Shown: positions 8,757 through 18,036 of the stretch, one piece after another
Layout of the letters: each line of letters begins with the position of its first letter
Position numbering within the stretch: position 1 is the first letter of the stretch
Assembly (NCBI GenBank): GCA_964448465.1
Contig: CAYUVY010000002.1
Coordinates: 18,459-82,458, forward strand
Length of the DNA: 64,000 nt
Direction of reading: 5' to 3'
Source: CAYTYZ01 sp964448465
GTDB lineage: Bacteria > Patescibacteriota > Microgenomatia > UBA12405
Position numbers and translations under genes: made by a program
The notes under the pieces: generated by a model
Told to the model about the DNA's origin: nothing
Seen by the model: the letters and a program-made list of their open reading frames with translations, nothing else
The model's database searches: none

Positions 8757-10309
8757 ATGTTTTCTAAGCCCAAACTTGTTCTCTGGCCCCACAAAGATAA
8801 GCTCGAAGCTTTCTATTCCAGCACCAAGAACAATTACTATTCTCTAGAAATAGATTTATTTAAAGCTAGTTCTAGTGATTTAGACCTCTTGTCTCTGCAG
8901 GAACTAATTAAACTACACCCACCCTCCTCGGTTACCGTACTTTTACCCGAAGATGTAGTGGTTACCAAATCTTTTACTTACGACACTAACGTTACCAATA
9001 TAGATCGGGAAGAGGTCATCAAACTGGCCCACACTTCAGTTAATTTTGAAATAAATCCCGAAGCTTTGGAATACGCTTTAATTCAGCAAAATGGTAAAAC
9101 TATCATCCAGGCCGACATTTTTGACAAAAACAAATTAATCAATCTTCAGCAAAACTTAGCCAAGTTAGCTTTGAAAAAATTCAACTACGAATCAGTGGCC
9201 AAATCCAGTGCTAATCTAATTTCCCGCTACTACAAAGAAGAATATTTTCTACTTTTGGAACATCAACAAGAATACACTTTGGTTCTTGCCAAGGGCCCTC
9301 AAGTCTTTTTGACCAACAAGTTAAAATCTTCTCAACATGATATTCAAAAATTAATTAACTACTCCAAACTTTATTTTGACAAAACTATCAATCGTTTATT
9401 TTTGGACAAATCCAATACTTTTGATTTAACTTCTACCACCGGTATTGAAAAAAATGATTTTGATACGATCCAAATTGCCACTCAGCAAAACCTACCCACC
9501 ACCTTGCCTCTTCCAGTTTTGGGAGTATTATTACCCAAGACCGTTACATCTTCTAATTTAAAACTATCCACACCTATGACTCAACCAGAAACTACTAATT
9601 TCGATGAAACAATTATTACTCCAGTTTCTAACAAAAAAAATTCTTTAGCCCCCATTTTAATTGTCGGCGCCATCACAGCCTTACTTGTTTCGGGACTGGT
9701 CTACTATTCTTTTTCTAAAGCCAATAAGTCCACTGCCGAGGTTACCCCCACTCCGACCGTTGAGGTTACTCCCACAGTTGAGCCAACCGCTACTCCAACC
9801 CTTGCTCCAGTTGACAAAAAAATTAAAATTCAAGTCCAAAACGCCACCGACATTAATGGCCAAGCCGCCAGTCTTAAAGAAACTATCACCAAACTTGGCT
9901 TTACTAGTGTGGCAACCGGCAATTCAAAGGAAGATGTTACTGAGAATATTATCCGAACCAAAAAGAAATTATCTGGCATGGAAAATTACTTTACCCAAAT
10001 GATGCCNNNNNNNNNNNNNNNNNNNNNNNNNNNNNNNNNNNNNNNNNNNNNNNNNNNNNNNNNNNNNNNNNNNNNNNNNNNNNNNNNNNNNNNNNNNNNN
10101 NNNNNNTCCGAACCAAAAAGAAATTATCTGGCATGGAAAATTACTTTACCCAAATGATGCCGAGTTTCTCTGCCACTTTCGAACCAACTTTATCTGATAC
10201 CGGGACCTACGATGTAGTCTTCATTATCGGTACAGATCTTTCCACTGGGGCCAGTACTGCTACTCCCACTACAGCCACCAAATCCGCCACTCCCACCCCA
10301 ACCGAGTAG
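8757..10309 (+). CDS. Membrane protein with LytR_C-like domain (split by artefact gap)
   Basis: The likely start is ATG 8757 (MFSKPKLVLWPHKD). Removing the duplicated 55 bp and the 100 N gives an uninterrupted 465-aa frame ending at 10307-10309. Layout: about 295 N-terminal residues that vaguely recall the actin-like/PilM-GspL fold (weak, by pattern only), one TM helix at ~299-321, a Pro/Thr linker, then about 95 residues resembling the LytR C-terminal domain (KIQVQNATDINGQA, a fold often found outside the membrane), then a Thr/Pro tail. Its position between rpsG and fusA is unusual. It meets the opposite-strand oxidoreductase end to end. Function unknown. Confidence 0.7.
9952..10161. other. 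Scaffold gap flanked by identical 55-bp copies (artefact)
   Basis: Bases 9952-10006 and 10107-10161 are identical and flank 100 N. Collapsing them (155 bp) turns the surrounding gene into a clean frame of 466 codons including the stop, which supports removal. Confidence 0.93.
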
Positions 10310-11590
10310 TTAAATTAAATTTGCCACTTCGTTAGCTTCTTTCACTGCAAAATTAATCCCTCTATCCTCCGGAAATATTTGTGCAAAATTCATCAGATAT
10401 ACATTTTTAAGTGGGGTCATGTGTGGCAAAACTTCGTATCCGCAATCCACCACATGCTGTGCATTGGCAAATTTAAACACATATTTTTGACTAATTTGTT
10501 TCTCGTCTAGTTGTGGATAAATAGTTTTTAAATAAGCCAACCATTTTTTCTCAACCACTTCCTCTTTTTCTGCAAAATTTTTACTTTCCATAGGCAAATA
10601 CACACCCAAATAATAGACCTGCTCATTTTTGTACCAACCAGTGGGCACTAAATTTGTGTGTTGAATAAAGGCCAGAAAAGGGGAGCCAGGTCTATTTATA
10701 TTATGCCAATAATACGGAGAAAGACTTTGCTTGGAGGTAAAGACCATGCACACCGCTCCTAAATATTTTGTCTTTTGCAATTCATACATGTAAGCAGGCG
10801 TAGTTTCATTTTCCTGCGCAATTAGTTTTGCCAAACTTTGCCCAGGTCCTGTAAAAATTATCTTGTCAAATTCTTTTCTTGGTAATTTCTCTAGACTTTT
10901 CTTTAAAACAATCTTTCCACTAAGTTTTTTTATTTGTTTAGCTAATTCTTCTATTAAAACATTAAATCCTCCTTGAAAATATCCAAGTTTTTCCACCCCT
11001 TCTGATTTGGAGTTTGCTCGAATGTGAATTCTGGCCCACAGCCAAGCCATGCTAACTTTATCCCAATAGTGGTGAAATTTACCTTTCAATAATGGTTCCC
11101 AAATAACCCCAAAAGCTTTCTTTCCACAGGCCATTTGCATAAACTTGGCCGCACTGATATTTATATACTTTTCCCAGGAATTGTCTTTCTGCAACCACAA
11201 GGCTGTTATTCCTAATCTAAATTTATCCACCAATCCCAAGCCTTCAAACTTCAATAAGTCCATGGCTCCCGCAAAAGGTTGAATTTTCTTCTCCGTGACC
11301 ATGGCCACCGAGCTTTTATACCAACCCAATTTATCTTGTAAACCCAGCTCTTCAACTAAATTAATAATCTCTTTATCTGTTTTAAAAATATGGTGATAGG
11401 CCTTTTCCAAATAAGTACCATTTATTTCAAACCCCCCTGCTAGTCCTCCCACTGTCTCTCCTTTTTCTATAATCATCACACTGTGACCTTTTTTCAGTAG
11501 TCTGTATGCCAAGACCAGCCCACCGGGCCCTGCCCCAATAATCAAAATCTTCTTCTTTTTCTTCATATTCCTGATCATAGTATATGACAC
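10310..11590 (-). CDS. FAD-dependent oxidoreductase (protoporphyrinogen oxidase/UDP-galactopyranose mutase-like)
   Basis: The protein has 426 aa or slightly fewer. The N-terminal Rossmann motif ILIIGAGPGGLVLAYRLLKKG followed by MIIEKGETVGGLAGG is diagnostic of the FAD-binding amine-oxidase superfamily; the C-terminus ends with a second FAD-contact region (EDRGINFAVKEANEVANLI). Many CPR genomes have such genes near envelope or glycan loci, and the substrate cannot be read from sequence. The start may be the third Met (11566), which is preceded by AGGAA, rather than 11590. It is transcribed against the str operon between the rpsG block and fusA, and shares a 143-bp divergent region with fusA. 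Confidence 0.8.
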   Translation of the reverse strand: MSYTMIRNMKKKKKILIIGAGPGGLVLAYRLLKKGHSVMIIEKGETVGGLAGGFEINGTYLEKAYHHIFKTDKEIINLVEELGLQDKLGWYKSSVAMVTEKKIQPFAGAMDLLKFEGLGLVDKFRLGITALWLQKDNSWEKYINISAAKFMQMACGKKAFGVIWEPLLKGKFHHYWDKVSMAWLWARIHIRANSKSEGVEKLGYFQGGFNVLIEELAKQIKKLSGKIVLKKSLEKLPRKEFDKIIFTGPGQSLAKLIAQENETTPAYMYELQKTKYLGAVCMVFTSKQSLSPYYWHNINRPGSPFLAFIQHTNLVPTGWYKNEQVYYLGVYLPMESKNFAEKEEVVEKKWLAYLKTIYPQLDEKQISQKYVFKFANAQHVVDCGYEVLPHMTPLKNVYLMNFAQIFPEDRGINFAVKEANEVANLI

Positions 11591-11733
11591 TTTTTACTCC
11601 TAGCTACAAAACAGATTCTGGTTATGTTATCATTGTGAATTCAAAACTGGGGGTATTTTCCTTGGTTTAAATTATTAACTATTTAACTTAAATAAAACTA
11701 GTAGCTAAAAGCTAATAGCCAAAGACAAATAAC

Positions 11734-13836
11734 ATGGCCGACGCAGTAAAAATGACCAAAAATCGCCAGGTGGCGATGGACAAGGTTAGAAACATTGGCA
11801 TTATTGCCCACATTGACGCAGGTAAAACCACCACTACCGAACGTATCCTTTTTTATACTGGAAAAATTCACAAAATGGGTTCTATTGACGATGGCACCAC
11901 TACCACCGATACCATGGTTCAAGAGCGCGAGCGTGGCATCACCATTCAATCTGCCTGTATTACAACTTTCTGGCGCGACTGTCGCTTTAACATCATCGAC
12001 ACCCCAGGACATGTGGATTTTACCGCCGAAGTAGAACGTTCCCTGCGAGTTTTGGATGGAGCTGTCATGGTCTTCGACGGCAACGCCGGCGTGCAAGCCC
12101 AATCCGAAACTGTCTGGCGCCAAGCCGACAAATACAAGGTACCCCGTATTGCTTTCGTCAACAAAATGGACAAAGTGGGTGCCAGCTTCCAAATGGTCTT
12201 AGACAGTATCGTTGCCAAACTCCGTGCGCCTATTTGTCCTGTGGTTATCCCCATTGGTGAAGAACATGCCCACGTGGGTGTAGTCGATTTAATGGAAATG
12301 AAGGCTAAGCTTTGGGATAAAGACGATGCCGGTATCGAATACACCACTACTGAAATCCCCGCAGAGTTGTTGGAAAAAGCCAAACAAGCTCGTGCCAAAA
12401 TGGCCGAACTAATTGCTGGCACCGACGATGCTCTCATGGACAAATTCTTAAACGAACACGAAATTACTACTGCCGAATTAAAAGTGGCTCTACGCAAGGC
12501 CACCATTGCTCGCAAGCTTTTCCCCATTTATTGTGGATCTGCCTGGCGCAACAAAGGTGTCCAGCCAGTGCTGGATGGAGTCGTCGACTATCTTCCATCT
12601 CCTTTGGATCTTCCCGCCATCACAGGTTACAGTCTTGAGGGCAACGAAGAACTCCAACGCCACGCCACCAATGAAGAAAAACTTTCTGCCTTACTCTTTA
12701 AAGTTCAATCCGATCCACACGTAGGTACTCTTTCCTATGTACGTATTTATTCGGGCATGCTTAAAGCCGGTACTGAGGTCTACAACTCTACCAAGAAAAA
12801 ATATGAAAGAATTGGTCGTCTGCTTTTGATGCACGCTGACAAGCGCGAAGGTATCGAAGAAGGTCACGCTGGAGAAATCGTGGCTTGTATTGGTCTTAAA
12901 GAATCCACTACGGGTGATACTCTTTGTGATTCCGCAGCTCCAATTTCTCTCTTGCCCATCCAGTTCTCCGAGCCAGTCATCTCCTTGTCCATCGAGCCCA
13001 TGTCTACAGATGACCAAGAAAAAATGGGTGCGGCCTTAAACCGACTCTCTATTGAAGATCCCACTTTCCGAGTCAGTTATAACCAGGAAACCGGCCAAAC
13101 TATTATAGCTGGCATGGGTGAACTTTATTTGGAAATTATCGTCGACCGCCTCAAACGTGAATTTAATGTCAATGTCAAAACCGGTGAACCCCAAGTGGCT
13201 TATCGCGAAACCATTACTGGCAAAGGTGATGGTGAAGGTAAATACATTCACCAGTCCGGTGGACGCGGTCAATATGGTCACTGTAAATTAAAAATCGAAC
13301 CTAAAAATAGGGGAGAGGGCTATGAATTTATCAATGCTGTCAAAGGTGGAGCCATTCCTTCTAATTTTATCCCTGCCATTGAAAAAGGTGTCAAAGAAGC
13401 CTTAAGTAAGGGTATTATTGCAGGTTTCCCCATGTCTGATATCAAAGTTTCTGTCTACGATGGTTCTTACCACGAGGTGGATAGTAACGAAAACGCCTTT
13501 AAACTAGCCGGAGCCTATGCTCTAGTGGATGCCGTCAAACAGGCTACTCCCATTGTTATCGAGCCAATCATGAAGGTCGAAGTCAACACCCCCGTAGAAT
13601 TTTTAGGACCTGTCATGGGCGACCTTTCGTCTCGCCGAGGCCAAATCTTGGGCTCTCGTGATGAACACGGCTTTACCATCATTGACGCTCAAGTTCCTCT
13701 AAAATCCATGACTGGCTACGCCACTGTCATCCGTTCCATCACCCAAGGTCGTGGCAGTTTCTACATGGAGCCAAGTCATTACTTCCAAGTGCCCAAAGAT
13801 GTCCAGGAAAGTTTATTAATTAAAGATAGGGGCTAA
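11734..13836 (+). CDS. fusA: Elongation factor G
   Basis: EF-G is the GTPase that drives translocation on the ribosome. At 700 aa it is full length. It shows the P-loop AHIDAGKTT, a normal switch I block ERERGITI, DTPGHVDF, NKMDKVGA, and the domain IV/V segments ending in YFQVPKDVQESLLIKDRG. A second Met at 11752 (MTKNRQVAMD) is an alternative start. The upstream 143 bp contain an extended -10 (TGT-TATCAT near 11627) and a possible leader of about 95 nt with a small TAGCT/AGCTA inverted repeat; these are weak. Confidence 0.96.
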   Translation: MADAVKMTKNRQVAMDKVRNIGIIAHIDAGKTTTTERILFYTGKIHKMGSIDDGTTTTDTMVQERERGITIQSACITTFWRDCRFNIIDTPGHVDFTAEVERSLRVLDGAVMVFDGNAGVQAQSETVWRQADKYKVPRIAFVNKMDKVGASFQMVLDSIVAKLRAPICPVVIPIGEEHAHVGVVDLMEMKAKLWDKDDAGIEYTTTEIPAELLEKAKQARAKMAELIAGTDDALMDKFLNEHEITTAELKVALRKATIARKLFPIYCGSAWRNKGVQPVLDGVVDYLPSPLDLPAITGYSLEGNEELQRHATNEEKLSALLFKVQSDPHVGTLSYVRIYSGMLKAGTEVYNSTKKKYERIGRLLLMHADKREGIEEGHAGEIVACIGLKESTTGDTLCDSAAPISLLPIQFSEPVISLSIEPMSTDDQEKMGAALNRLSIEDPTFRVSYNQETGQTIIAGMGELYLEIIVDRLKREFNVNVKTGEPQVAYRETITGKGDGEGKYIHQSGGRGQYGHCKLKIEPKNRGEGYEFINAVKGGAIPSNFIPAIEKGVKEALSKGIIAGFPMSDIKVSVYDGSYHEVDSNENAFKLAGAYALVDAVKQATPIVIEPIMKVEVNTPVEFLGPVMGDLSSRRGQILGSRDEHGFTIIDAQVPLKSMTGYATVIRSITQGRGSFYMEPSHYFQVPKDVQESLLIKDRG

Positions 13837-13862
13837 TTTAATGTCATATATTAATTTTCCCC

Positions 13863-13891
13863 TTGCACACGCCTCAACGTCCTGGTACAAT
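13863..13891 (+). promoter_or_regulatory. Promoter of tuf
   Basis: TTGCAC (13863-13868) and TACAAT (13886-13891) are separated by 17 bp, with an extended -10 TGG just before it. CCCC directly precedes the -35. The predicted start near 13898 gives a leader of about 34 nt. It probably also drives the downstream S10 cluster. Confidence 0.75.
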
Positions 13892-13931
13892 CTTAAAGTC
13901 TTTTTTAGCAGTTCAATTCGTCAAAAATAAC

Positions 13932-15107
13932 ATGGCTGACAACAAATTCGTTCGCAGTAAACCCCATGTAAACGTTGGTACTATTGGCCACGTTGACCAT
14001 GGTAAAACTACTCTTTCTGCCGCTCTTTCCAAGCAATTTGGAGGTGGTAAAAGTTACGCTGACATCGCCAAAGGTGGTACCGTTCGCGATGCTAGTAAAA
14101 TCGTTACAATTGCAATTTCTCATCTTGAGTATGAGTCTGACAAGCGTCACTATGCTCACATCGACTGTCCAGGACACGCTGACTATGTGAAAAACATGAT
14201 CACCGGTGCTGCTCAAATGGATGGCGCTATTCTGGTCGTTTCTGCACCAGATGGTCCAATGCCTCAAACTCGTGAACACGTTCTGCTTGCCAAACAAGTT
14301 AATGTTCCTGCTATCGTCGTCTTCTTAAACAAAGTCGATCTAGTCACCGATCCTGAATTCTTGGATTTGGTAGAAATGGAAGTTCGCGATTTGTTAACCA
14401 AATACGGATTCCCAGGTGCCGAAGTTCCTATCATTCGAGGTTCCGCTTTAGCTGCTCTTGAAGGTAAACCTGAAGGTGTCGAAGCTCTCAAAAAGCTCAT
14501 GGAAGCCCTAGATACCTACATTCCTGATCCTATCCGTGATCTAGAAAAGCCATTCTTGATGCCCGTAGAAGACGTCTTCTCCATCAAAGGTCGAGGCACA
14601 GTAGCCACTGGTCGTATCGAGCGAGGTAAAATCAACGTCAACGAAGAAATCGAAATCGTTGGTCTTCGCCCCACTGCTAAATCCGTCGTTACCGGAGTCG
14701 AAATGTTTCATAAATTACTCGATCAAGGTCAAGCTGGCGACAACGTCGGTTTGCTTTTAAGAGGTATTGAAAAAGACGACATCGAACGTGGACAAATTCT
14801 TTGTAAACCAGGTTCCGTCACTCCTCACAAGAAATTTAAGGCTGAAGTAGTTTTATTGAAAAAGGAAGAAGGTGGTCGCCACACTCCAATTTTCAATGGC
14901 TATCGTCCTCAAGTTTTCATCCGCACCACTGATGTTACCGGCTCTTTGACCCTCAACACAGGTGTCGAGATGATCATTCCAGGTGACAATGCTCAAGTTA
15001 CTATTGAATTGATCAAATCCGTCGCCATGGAAAAAGGTGACCGCTTCGCTCTTCGCGAGGGTGGTCTAACCGTCGGCGCCGGTGCTATCACTGAAATTTT
15101 GGAGTAA
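13932..15107 (+). CDS. tuf: Elongation factor Tu with unusual switch I
   Basis: EF-Tu delivers aminoacyl-tRNA to the ribosome. The protein is 391 aa from ATG 13932 (MADNKFVRSKPHVNVG). The P-loop GHVDHGKT (19-26), DCPGHADYVKNMITGAAQMDG, NKVDL and the domain II/III blocks are intact. The effector loop is odd: where most EF-Tu read A-R-G-I-T-I-N, this one reads S55-K56-I57-V58-T59-I60-A61. The Mg/GTP-sensing Thr (T59) stays but the Arg-Gly pair is lost, and the preceding loop (YADIAKGGTVRDA) also differs from the usual acidic PEE segment. The neighbouring EF-G has a normal loop. Only this copy is visible. Confidence 0.95.
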   Translation: MADNKFVRSKPHVNVGTIGHVDHGKTTLSAALSKQFGGGKSYADIAKGGTVRDASKIVTIAISHLEYESDKRHYAHIDCPGHADYVKNMITGAAQMDGAILVVSAPDGPMPQTREHVLLAKQVNVPAIVVFLNKVDLVTDPEFLDLVEMEVRDLLTKYGFPGAEVPIIRGSALAALEGKPEGVEALKKLMEALDTYIPDPIRDLEKPFLMPVEDVFSIKGRGTVATGRIERGKINVNEEIEIVGLRPTAKSVVTGVEMFHKLLDQGQAGDNVGLLLRGIEKDDIERGQILCKPGSVTPHKKFKAEVVLLKKEEGGRHTPIFNGYRPQVFIRTTDVTGSLTLNTGVEMIIPGDNAQVTIELIKSVAMEKGDRFALREGGLTVGAGAITEILE

Positions 15108-15135
15108 TTAACTACTCCTTCGCTCTTTAACACTT

Positions 15136-15453
15136 ATGGCAACAGCAAAAATAGGCAACATTCGCGTCAAGCTAAAATCTTTCGATCATAGGATCATCGA
15201 CGAAGCTGCAGCAAAAATAGTTCAAGCTGCCGTAACTGCTGGTGCCAAAGTGCAAGGGCCCATTCCTCTTCCAACTTCTCGCAAACTCATTGTTGTCACT
15301 ACCTCGCCTCATGTGGACAAAAACGCCCGTGAGCATTTTGAGGTCATGACCCACAAACGCCTAATTGATATCGAGACTAATAATTTAAAAACCATCGACA
15401 CCCTTCAACACTTGGATTTACCCTCCGGTGTAGACGTGGAAGTCAAGATGTAA
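15136..15453 (+). CDS. rpsJ: Ribosomal protein S10
   Basis: uS10 (105 aa) binds in the 30S head and is the NusB partner in antitermination. RVKLKSFDHRIID, GPIPLPTSRKLIVVTTSPHV and LDLPSGVDVEVKM are typical. It is the first gene of the S10 block, 28 nt after tuf. I see no terminator or promoter in that spacer, so it is probably transcribed with tuf. Confidence 0.96.
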   Translation: MATAKIGNIRVKLKSFDHRIIDEAAAKIVQAAVTAGAKVQGPIPLPTSRKLIVVTTSPHVDKNAREHFEVMTHKRLIDIETNNLKTIDTLQHLDLPSGVDVEVKM

Positions 15454-15457
15454 TCCT

Positions 15458-16099
15458 ATGCTAAACGGATTTATCGTCAAAAAAGGTGAAATGTCGGGTC
15501 ACTTTACCCCCGAGGGTAAACGTATCCCCCTAACCGTATTACATGCGCAGCCTCTAATTGTCACCCAAATCAAAAAAGTTGACTCTAAAGATGGCTATTC
15601 TGCTATCCAGTTGGCCTATGGACAGGCTAAACATCTCAATCCCTCAAGTACAGCCAAGTTGAAAAAACTTAAGCTAGAGAAGCTAAAACCCTATGGTTAC
15701 GCTGAATTTAAGCCAGAGTCCGAAGAAATTGTCGTCGGTCAAGAGATTAAAATGGACCAAGTCTTCAAAGAAGGCGATTCCCTCATGGTCACTGGTCTAA
15801 GTAAAGGTCACGGATTCCAAGGTGTAGTCAAGCGCCACGGCTTTCACCGTCAAGGTGTCACCGGCGGTCAATCCGATCGTACCCGCGCTCCTGGTTCCAT
15901 CGGTGCCCAAACTCCCGGCAAAGTCGTCAAAGGTAAACGTATGCCTGGTCATATGGGCCACAAAATCGCTACTCTTTTAAATCTAAAAATCGTTAAACTT
16001 GACCCGGAAAAGAACCTTATCTACGTCAAAGGCTCTCTCCCTGGCCACAAAAATGCTTGGTTAACTCTTACTAAAACAAAACTATGGATAAAGCACTAA
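15458..16099 (+). CDS. rplC: Ribosomal protein L3
   Basis: uL3 (213 aa) reaches from the 50S surface to near the peptidyl transferase centre. The long central loop with GHGFQGVVKRHGF, RAPGSIGAQTPGKV and GKRMPGHMG is conserved. A 7-residue insert rich in KLKK is visible near residue 70. Its last 16 bp overlap the start of rplD, which suggests coupled translation. Confidence 0.95.
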   Translation: MLNGFIVKKGEMSGHFTPEGKRIPLTVLHAQPLIVTQIKKVDSKDGYSAIQLAYGQAKHLNPSSTAKLKKLKLEKLKPYGYAEFKPESEEIVVGQEIKMDQVFKEGDSLMVTGLSKGHGFQGVVKRHGFHRQGVTGGQSDRTRAPGSIGAQTPGKVVKGKRMPGHMGHKIATLLNLKIVKLDPEKNLIYVKGSLPGHKNAWLTLTKTKLWIKH

Positions 16100-16722
16100 T
16101 CTACGATACTTCTGCCAAACAGGTAGGAGAATTAACTCTCAACAAAAAAGTCTTTGCCAAAGAATTTAACGGTGTTTTGGTAGCCCAAGCCATCCGAGTC
16201 TATTTAGCCAACCAACGCAAGAGTCAAGCCAAATCCAAAACTCGTGGAGAAGTTTCTGGTACCACCAAAAAGATGTGGGCTCAAAAAGGTACAGGTAACG
16301 CTCGCCACGGTTCCGCCAAAGCTCCTCAGTTTGTCGGTGGTGGTAAAGCTCATGGTCCAACCAATCTTCGCAATTATTCCCTATCTTTAAACAAAAAGAT
16401 GAGGCGCCTTGCCATCAACTGTGTTTTATCTAAATTTGCCAAGCACAACGCTATTTTAGCTATCCAAAAATTAAGTGTTTTGTCTCCCAAGACCAAAGCC
16501 GCCTTTGCTCTCTTGTCCGATTTGCGCAAATTAGACGAAAATTTACTCAAATCCAAAAAAATCGGTATTGTTACTACTGGTCAAGCTACTTCTATATCTC
16601 GAGCTTTTAAGAATCTACCAAAAGTATCAATTCTTAATACCAATAGCTTAAACGTCTACAATTTATCCAACCAAGATTATTTAGTCTTTAGTAAAAACGC
16701 CTTAAACCGCCTCAACAAATAA
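16084..16722 (+). CDS. rplD: Ribosomal protein L4
   Basis: uL4 (212 aa) lines the peptide exit tunnel. The tunnel loop (SKTRGEVSGTTKKMWAQKGTGNARHGS) is clear by its KMWAQKGTGNARHG core, and the globular part follows. It begins inside rplC (16-bp overlap). It often autoregulates S10 operons in enterobacteria, but no leader structure is visible here. Confidence 0.95.
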   Translation: MDKALIYDTSAKQVGELTLNKKVFAKEFNGVLVAQAIRVYLANQRKSQAKSKTRGEVSGTTKKMWAQKGTGNARHGSAKAPQFVGGGKAHGPTNLRNYSLSLNKKMRRLAINCVLSKFAKHNAILAIQKLSVLSPKTKAAFALLSDLRKLDENLLKSKKIGIVTTGQATSISRAFKNLPKVSILNTNSLNVYNLSNQDYLVFSKNALNRLNK

Positions 16723-16723
16723 T

Positions 16724-17014
16724 ATGATTATCAAACGACCTCTAATCACTGAATCTGCCATCACTCAACAAGCCAATGGTAAATTTATGTTTTATGTAGA
16801 GAAAACAGCTACTAAGGACCAAATCAAATCCGCCTTTTTTGCTATTTTCAAAGTTCAACCAACTAGTGTTAATACCCTCACTTCTCATGGTAAAATCAGT
16901 ACCAACAGAAAAACTGGCAAGAAACATCCCCAGTCTTCACTCAAAAAGGCAATCGTTTCTGTACCCAAAGACAGCAAGATTGAGTTGTTGAATTTTGCCA
17001 AATCTGCCAAATAA
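16724..17014 (+). CDS. rplW: Ribosomal protein L23
   Basis: uL23 (96 aa) sits at the tunnel exit and docks SRP and trigger factor. It begins MIIKRPLITESA, followed by FYVEKTATKDQIKSAF as in the family. The C-terminal Lys-rich extension is short. It follows rplD as TAA-T-ATG without a ribosome binding site. Confidence 0.94.
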   Translation: MIIKRPLITESAITQQANGKFMFYVEKTATKDQIKSAFFAIFKVQPTSVNTLTSHGKISTNRKTGKKHPQSSLKKAIVSVPKDSKIELLNFAKSAK

Positions 17015-17015
17015 T

Positions 17016-17759
17016 ATGAATATCAATCATTTATTAACTATCAAAAAGAAAACCTCTGGCCGCGACAACAAAGGTCATGTTTCCACTCGACATCACGGTG
17101 GCGAACACTTGCGCTACCTTCGTGCTGTGGATTGGAAACGCGACAAAATAGATATGCAAGCTACGGTTGTTTCCCTGGATTACGATCCTAATCGCACTGC
17201 CAAATTAGCTTTAGTTCGCTACAAAGATGGCCAACTTCGCTATATTTTAGCTACCGAGAACATGAAAGCTGGCGACACTATTTTATCTTCTGCTCAAACT
17301 CCCATCAAAGACGGCAATTGTCTACAACTTCGCTATATTCCCCTAGGTATGCCTATTCATGCTTTGGAATTTGTTCCAGGCAAAGGTGCCCAAATCATTA
17401 AATCCGCAGGATCAGCTGCAGTATTGCAAAGTTTAGATGGTGATATTGCCACCGTCAAACTACCTTCCGGTGAAATCCGTATTTTTTCTGCCAATTGCCG
17501 AGCCACTATTGGCCAAGTAGGCAATGCCAATCACATGAACGTCAAATTAAAAAAAGCTGGTGACTCCCGTCATCGTGGAGTTCGTCCCACCGTTCGCGGT
17601 GTGGCCCAACACCCCAATGCTCATCCGCACGGTGGTGGTGAAGGTCGTTCATCCATTGGTATGAATCCCAAGACTCCTTGGGGTCGTCCTGCCATGGGTA
17701 AGAGAACCCGTAGTAAAAAGAAATCTAGTAATCGCTTAATTGTTTCGCGTAGAAAGTAA
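17016..17759 (+). CDS. rplB: Ribosomal protein L2, shortened N-terminus
   Basis: uL2 is needed for subunit joining and peptidyl transfer. The conserved core is intact, including TRHHGGEHLRYLRAVDWKRDK, GVRPTVRGVAQHPNAHPHGGGEGR (the region with the functional His) and a basic C-terminus. It has 247 aa against about 273-277 in most bacteria: the usual N-terminal segment of about 27 residues (KPTSPGRR-type) is missing and the protein starts with MNINHLLTIKKKTSGRDN. An upstream in-frame Met at 16995 does not restore it, because the added residues derive from the end of rplW. Spacer to rplW is 1 nt. Confidence 0.94.
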   Translation: MNINHLLTIKKKTSGRDNKGHVSTRHHGGEHLRYLRAVDWKRDKIDMQATVVSLDYDPNRTAKLALVRYKDGQLRYILATENMKAGDTILSSAQTPIKDGNCLQLRYIPLGMPIHALEFVPGKGAQIIKSAGSAAVLQSLDGDIATVKLPSGEIRIFSANCRATIGQVGNANHMNVKLKKAGDSRHRGVRPTVRGVAQHPNAHPHGGGEGRSSIGMNPKTPWGRPAMGKRTRSKKKSSNRLIVSRRK

Positions 17760-17760
17760 T

Positions 17761-18030
17761 ATGTCCCGCAGCTCTAAAAAAGGTGCCTACATCGACGCCA
17801 ATCTAATTAAAAAAGTCGCCAAGTATACTGGTCCCATCAAAACTTGGGCCAGATCTTCTCAAATTCCACCTGAATTTGTAGGTAAAACTTTCTCCGTACA
17901 CAACGGCAAAAAGTTTCTCGATGTCTTCGTCACCGAAGATATGGTTGGACATCGTCTTGGTGAATTCTCTCCTACTCGAACCTTCAAAGGTCACGGACGC
18001 GTGGTTAAGCGTGTACTTGAAAAAACCTAA
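17761..18030 (+). CDS. rpsS: Ribosomal protein S19
   Basis: uS19 (89 aa from ATG 17761) lies in the 30S head near the A-site finger. MSRSSKKGAYID, IKTWARSSQIPPEFVGKTF and GHRLGEFSPTRTFKGHG match the family. The start at 17761 follows the rplB stop by 1 nt and is preferred over an upstream in-frame Met at 17740 inside rplB. Confidence 0.95.
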   Translation: MSRSSKKGAYIDANLIKKVAKYTGPIKTWARSSQIPPEFVGKTFSVHNGKKFLDVFVTEDMVGHRLGEFSPTRTFKGHGRVVKRVLEKT

Positions 18031-18036
18031 TCTACT

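Noticed and set aside
11591..11733. Riboswitch in the fusA leader
   Set aside because: Only a short TAGCT/AGCTA inverted repeat is visible; no known aptamer pattern or terminator.
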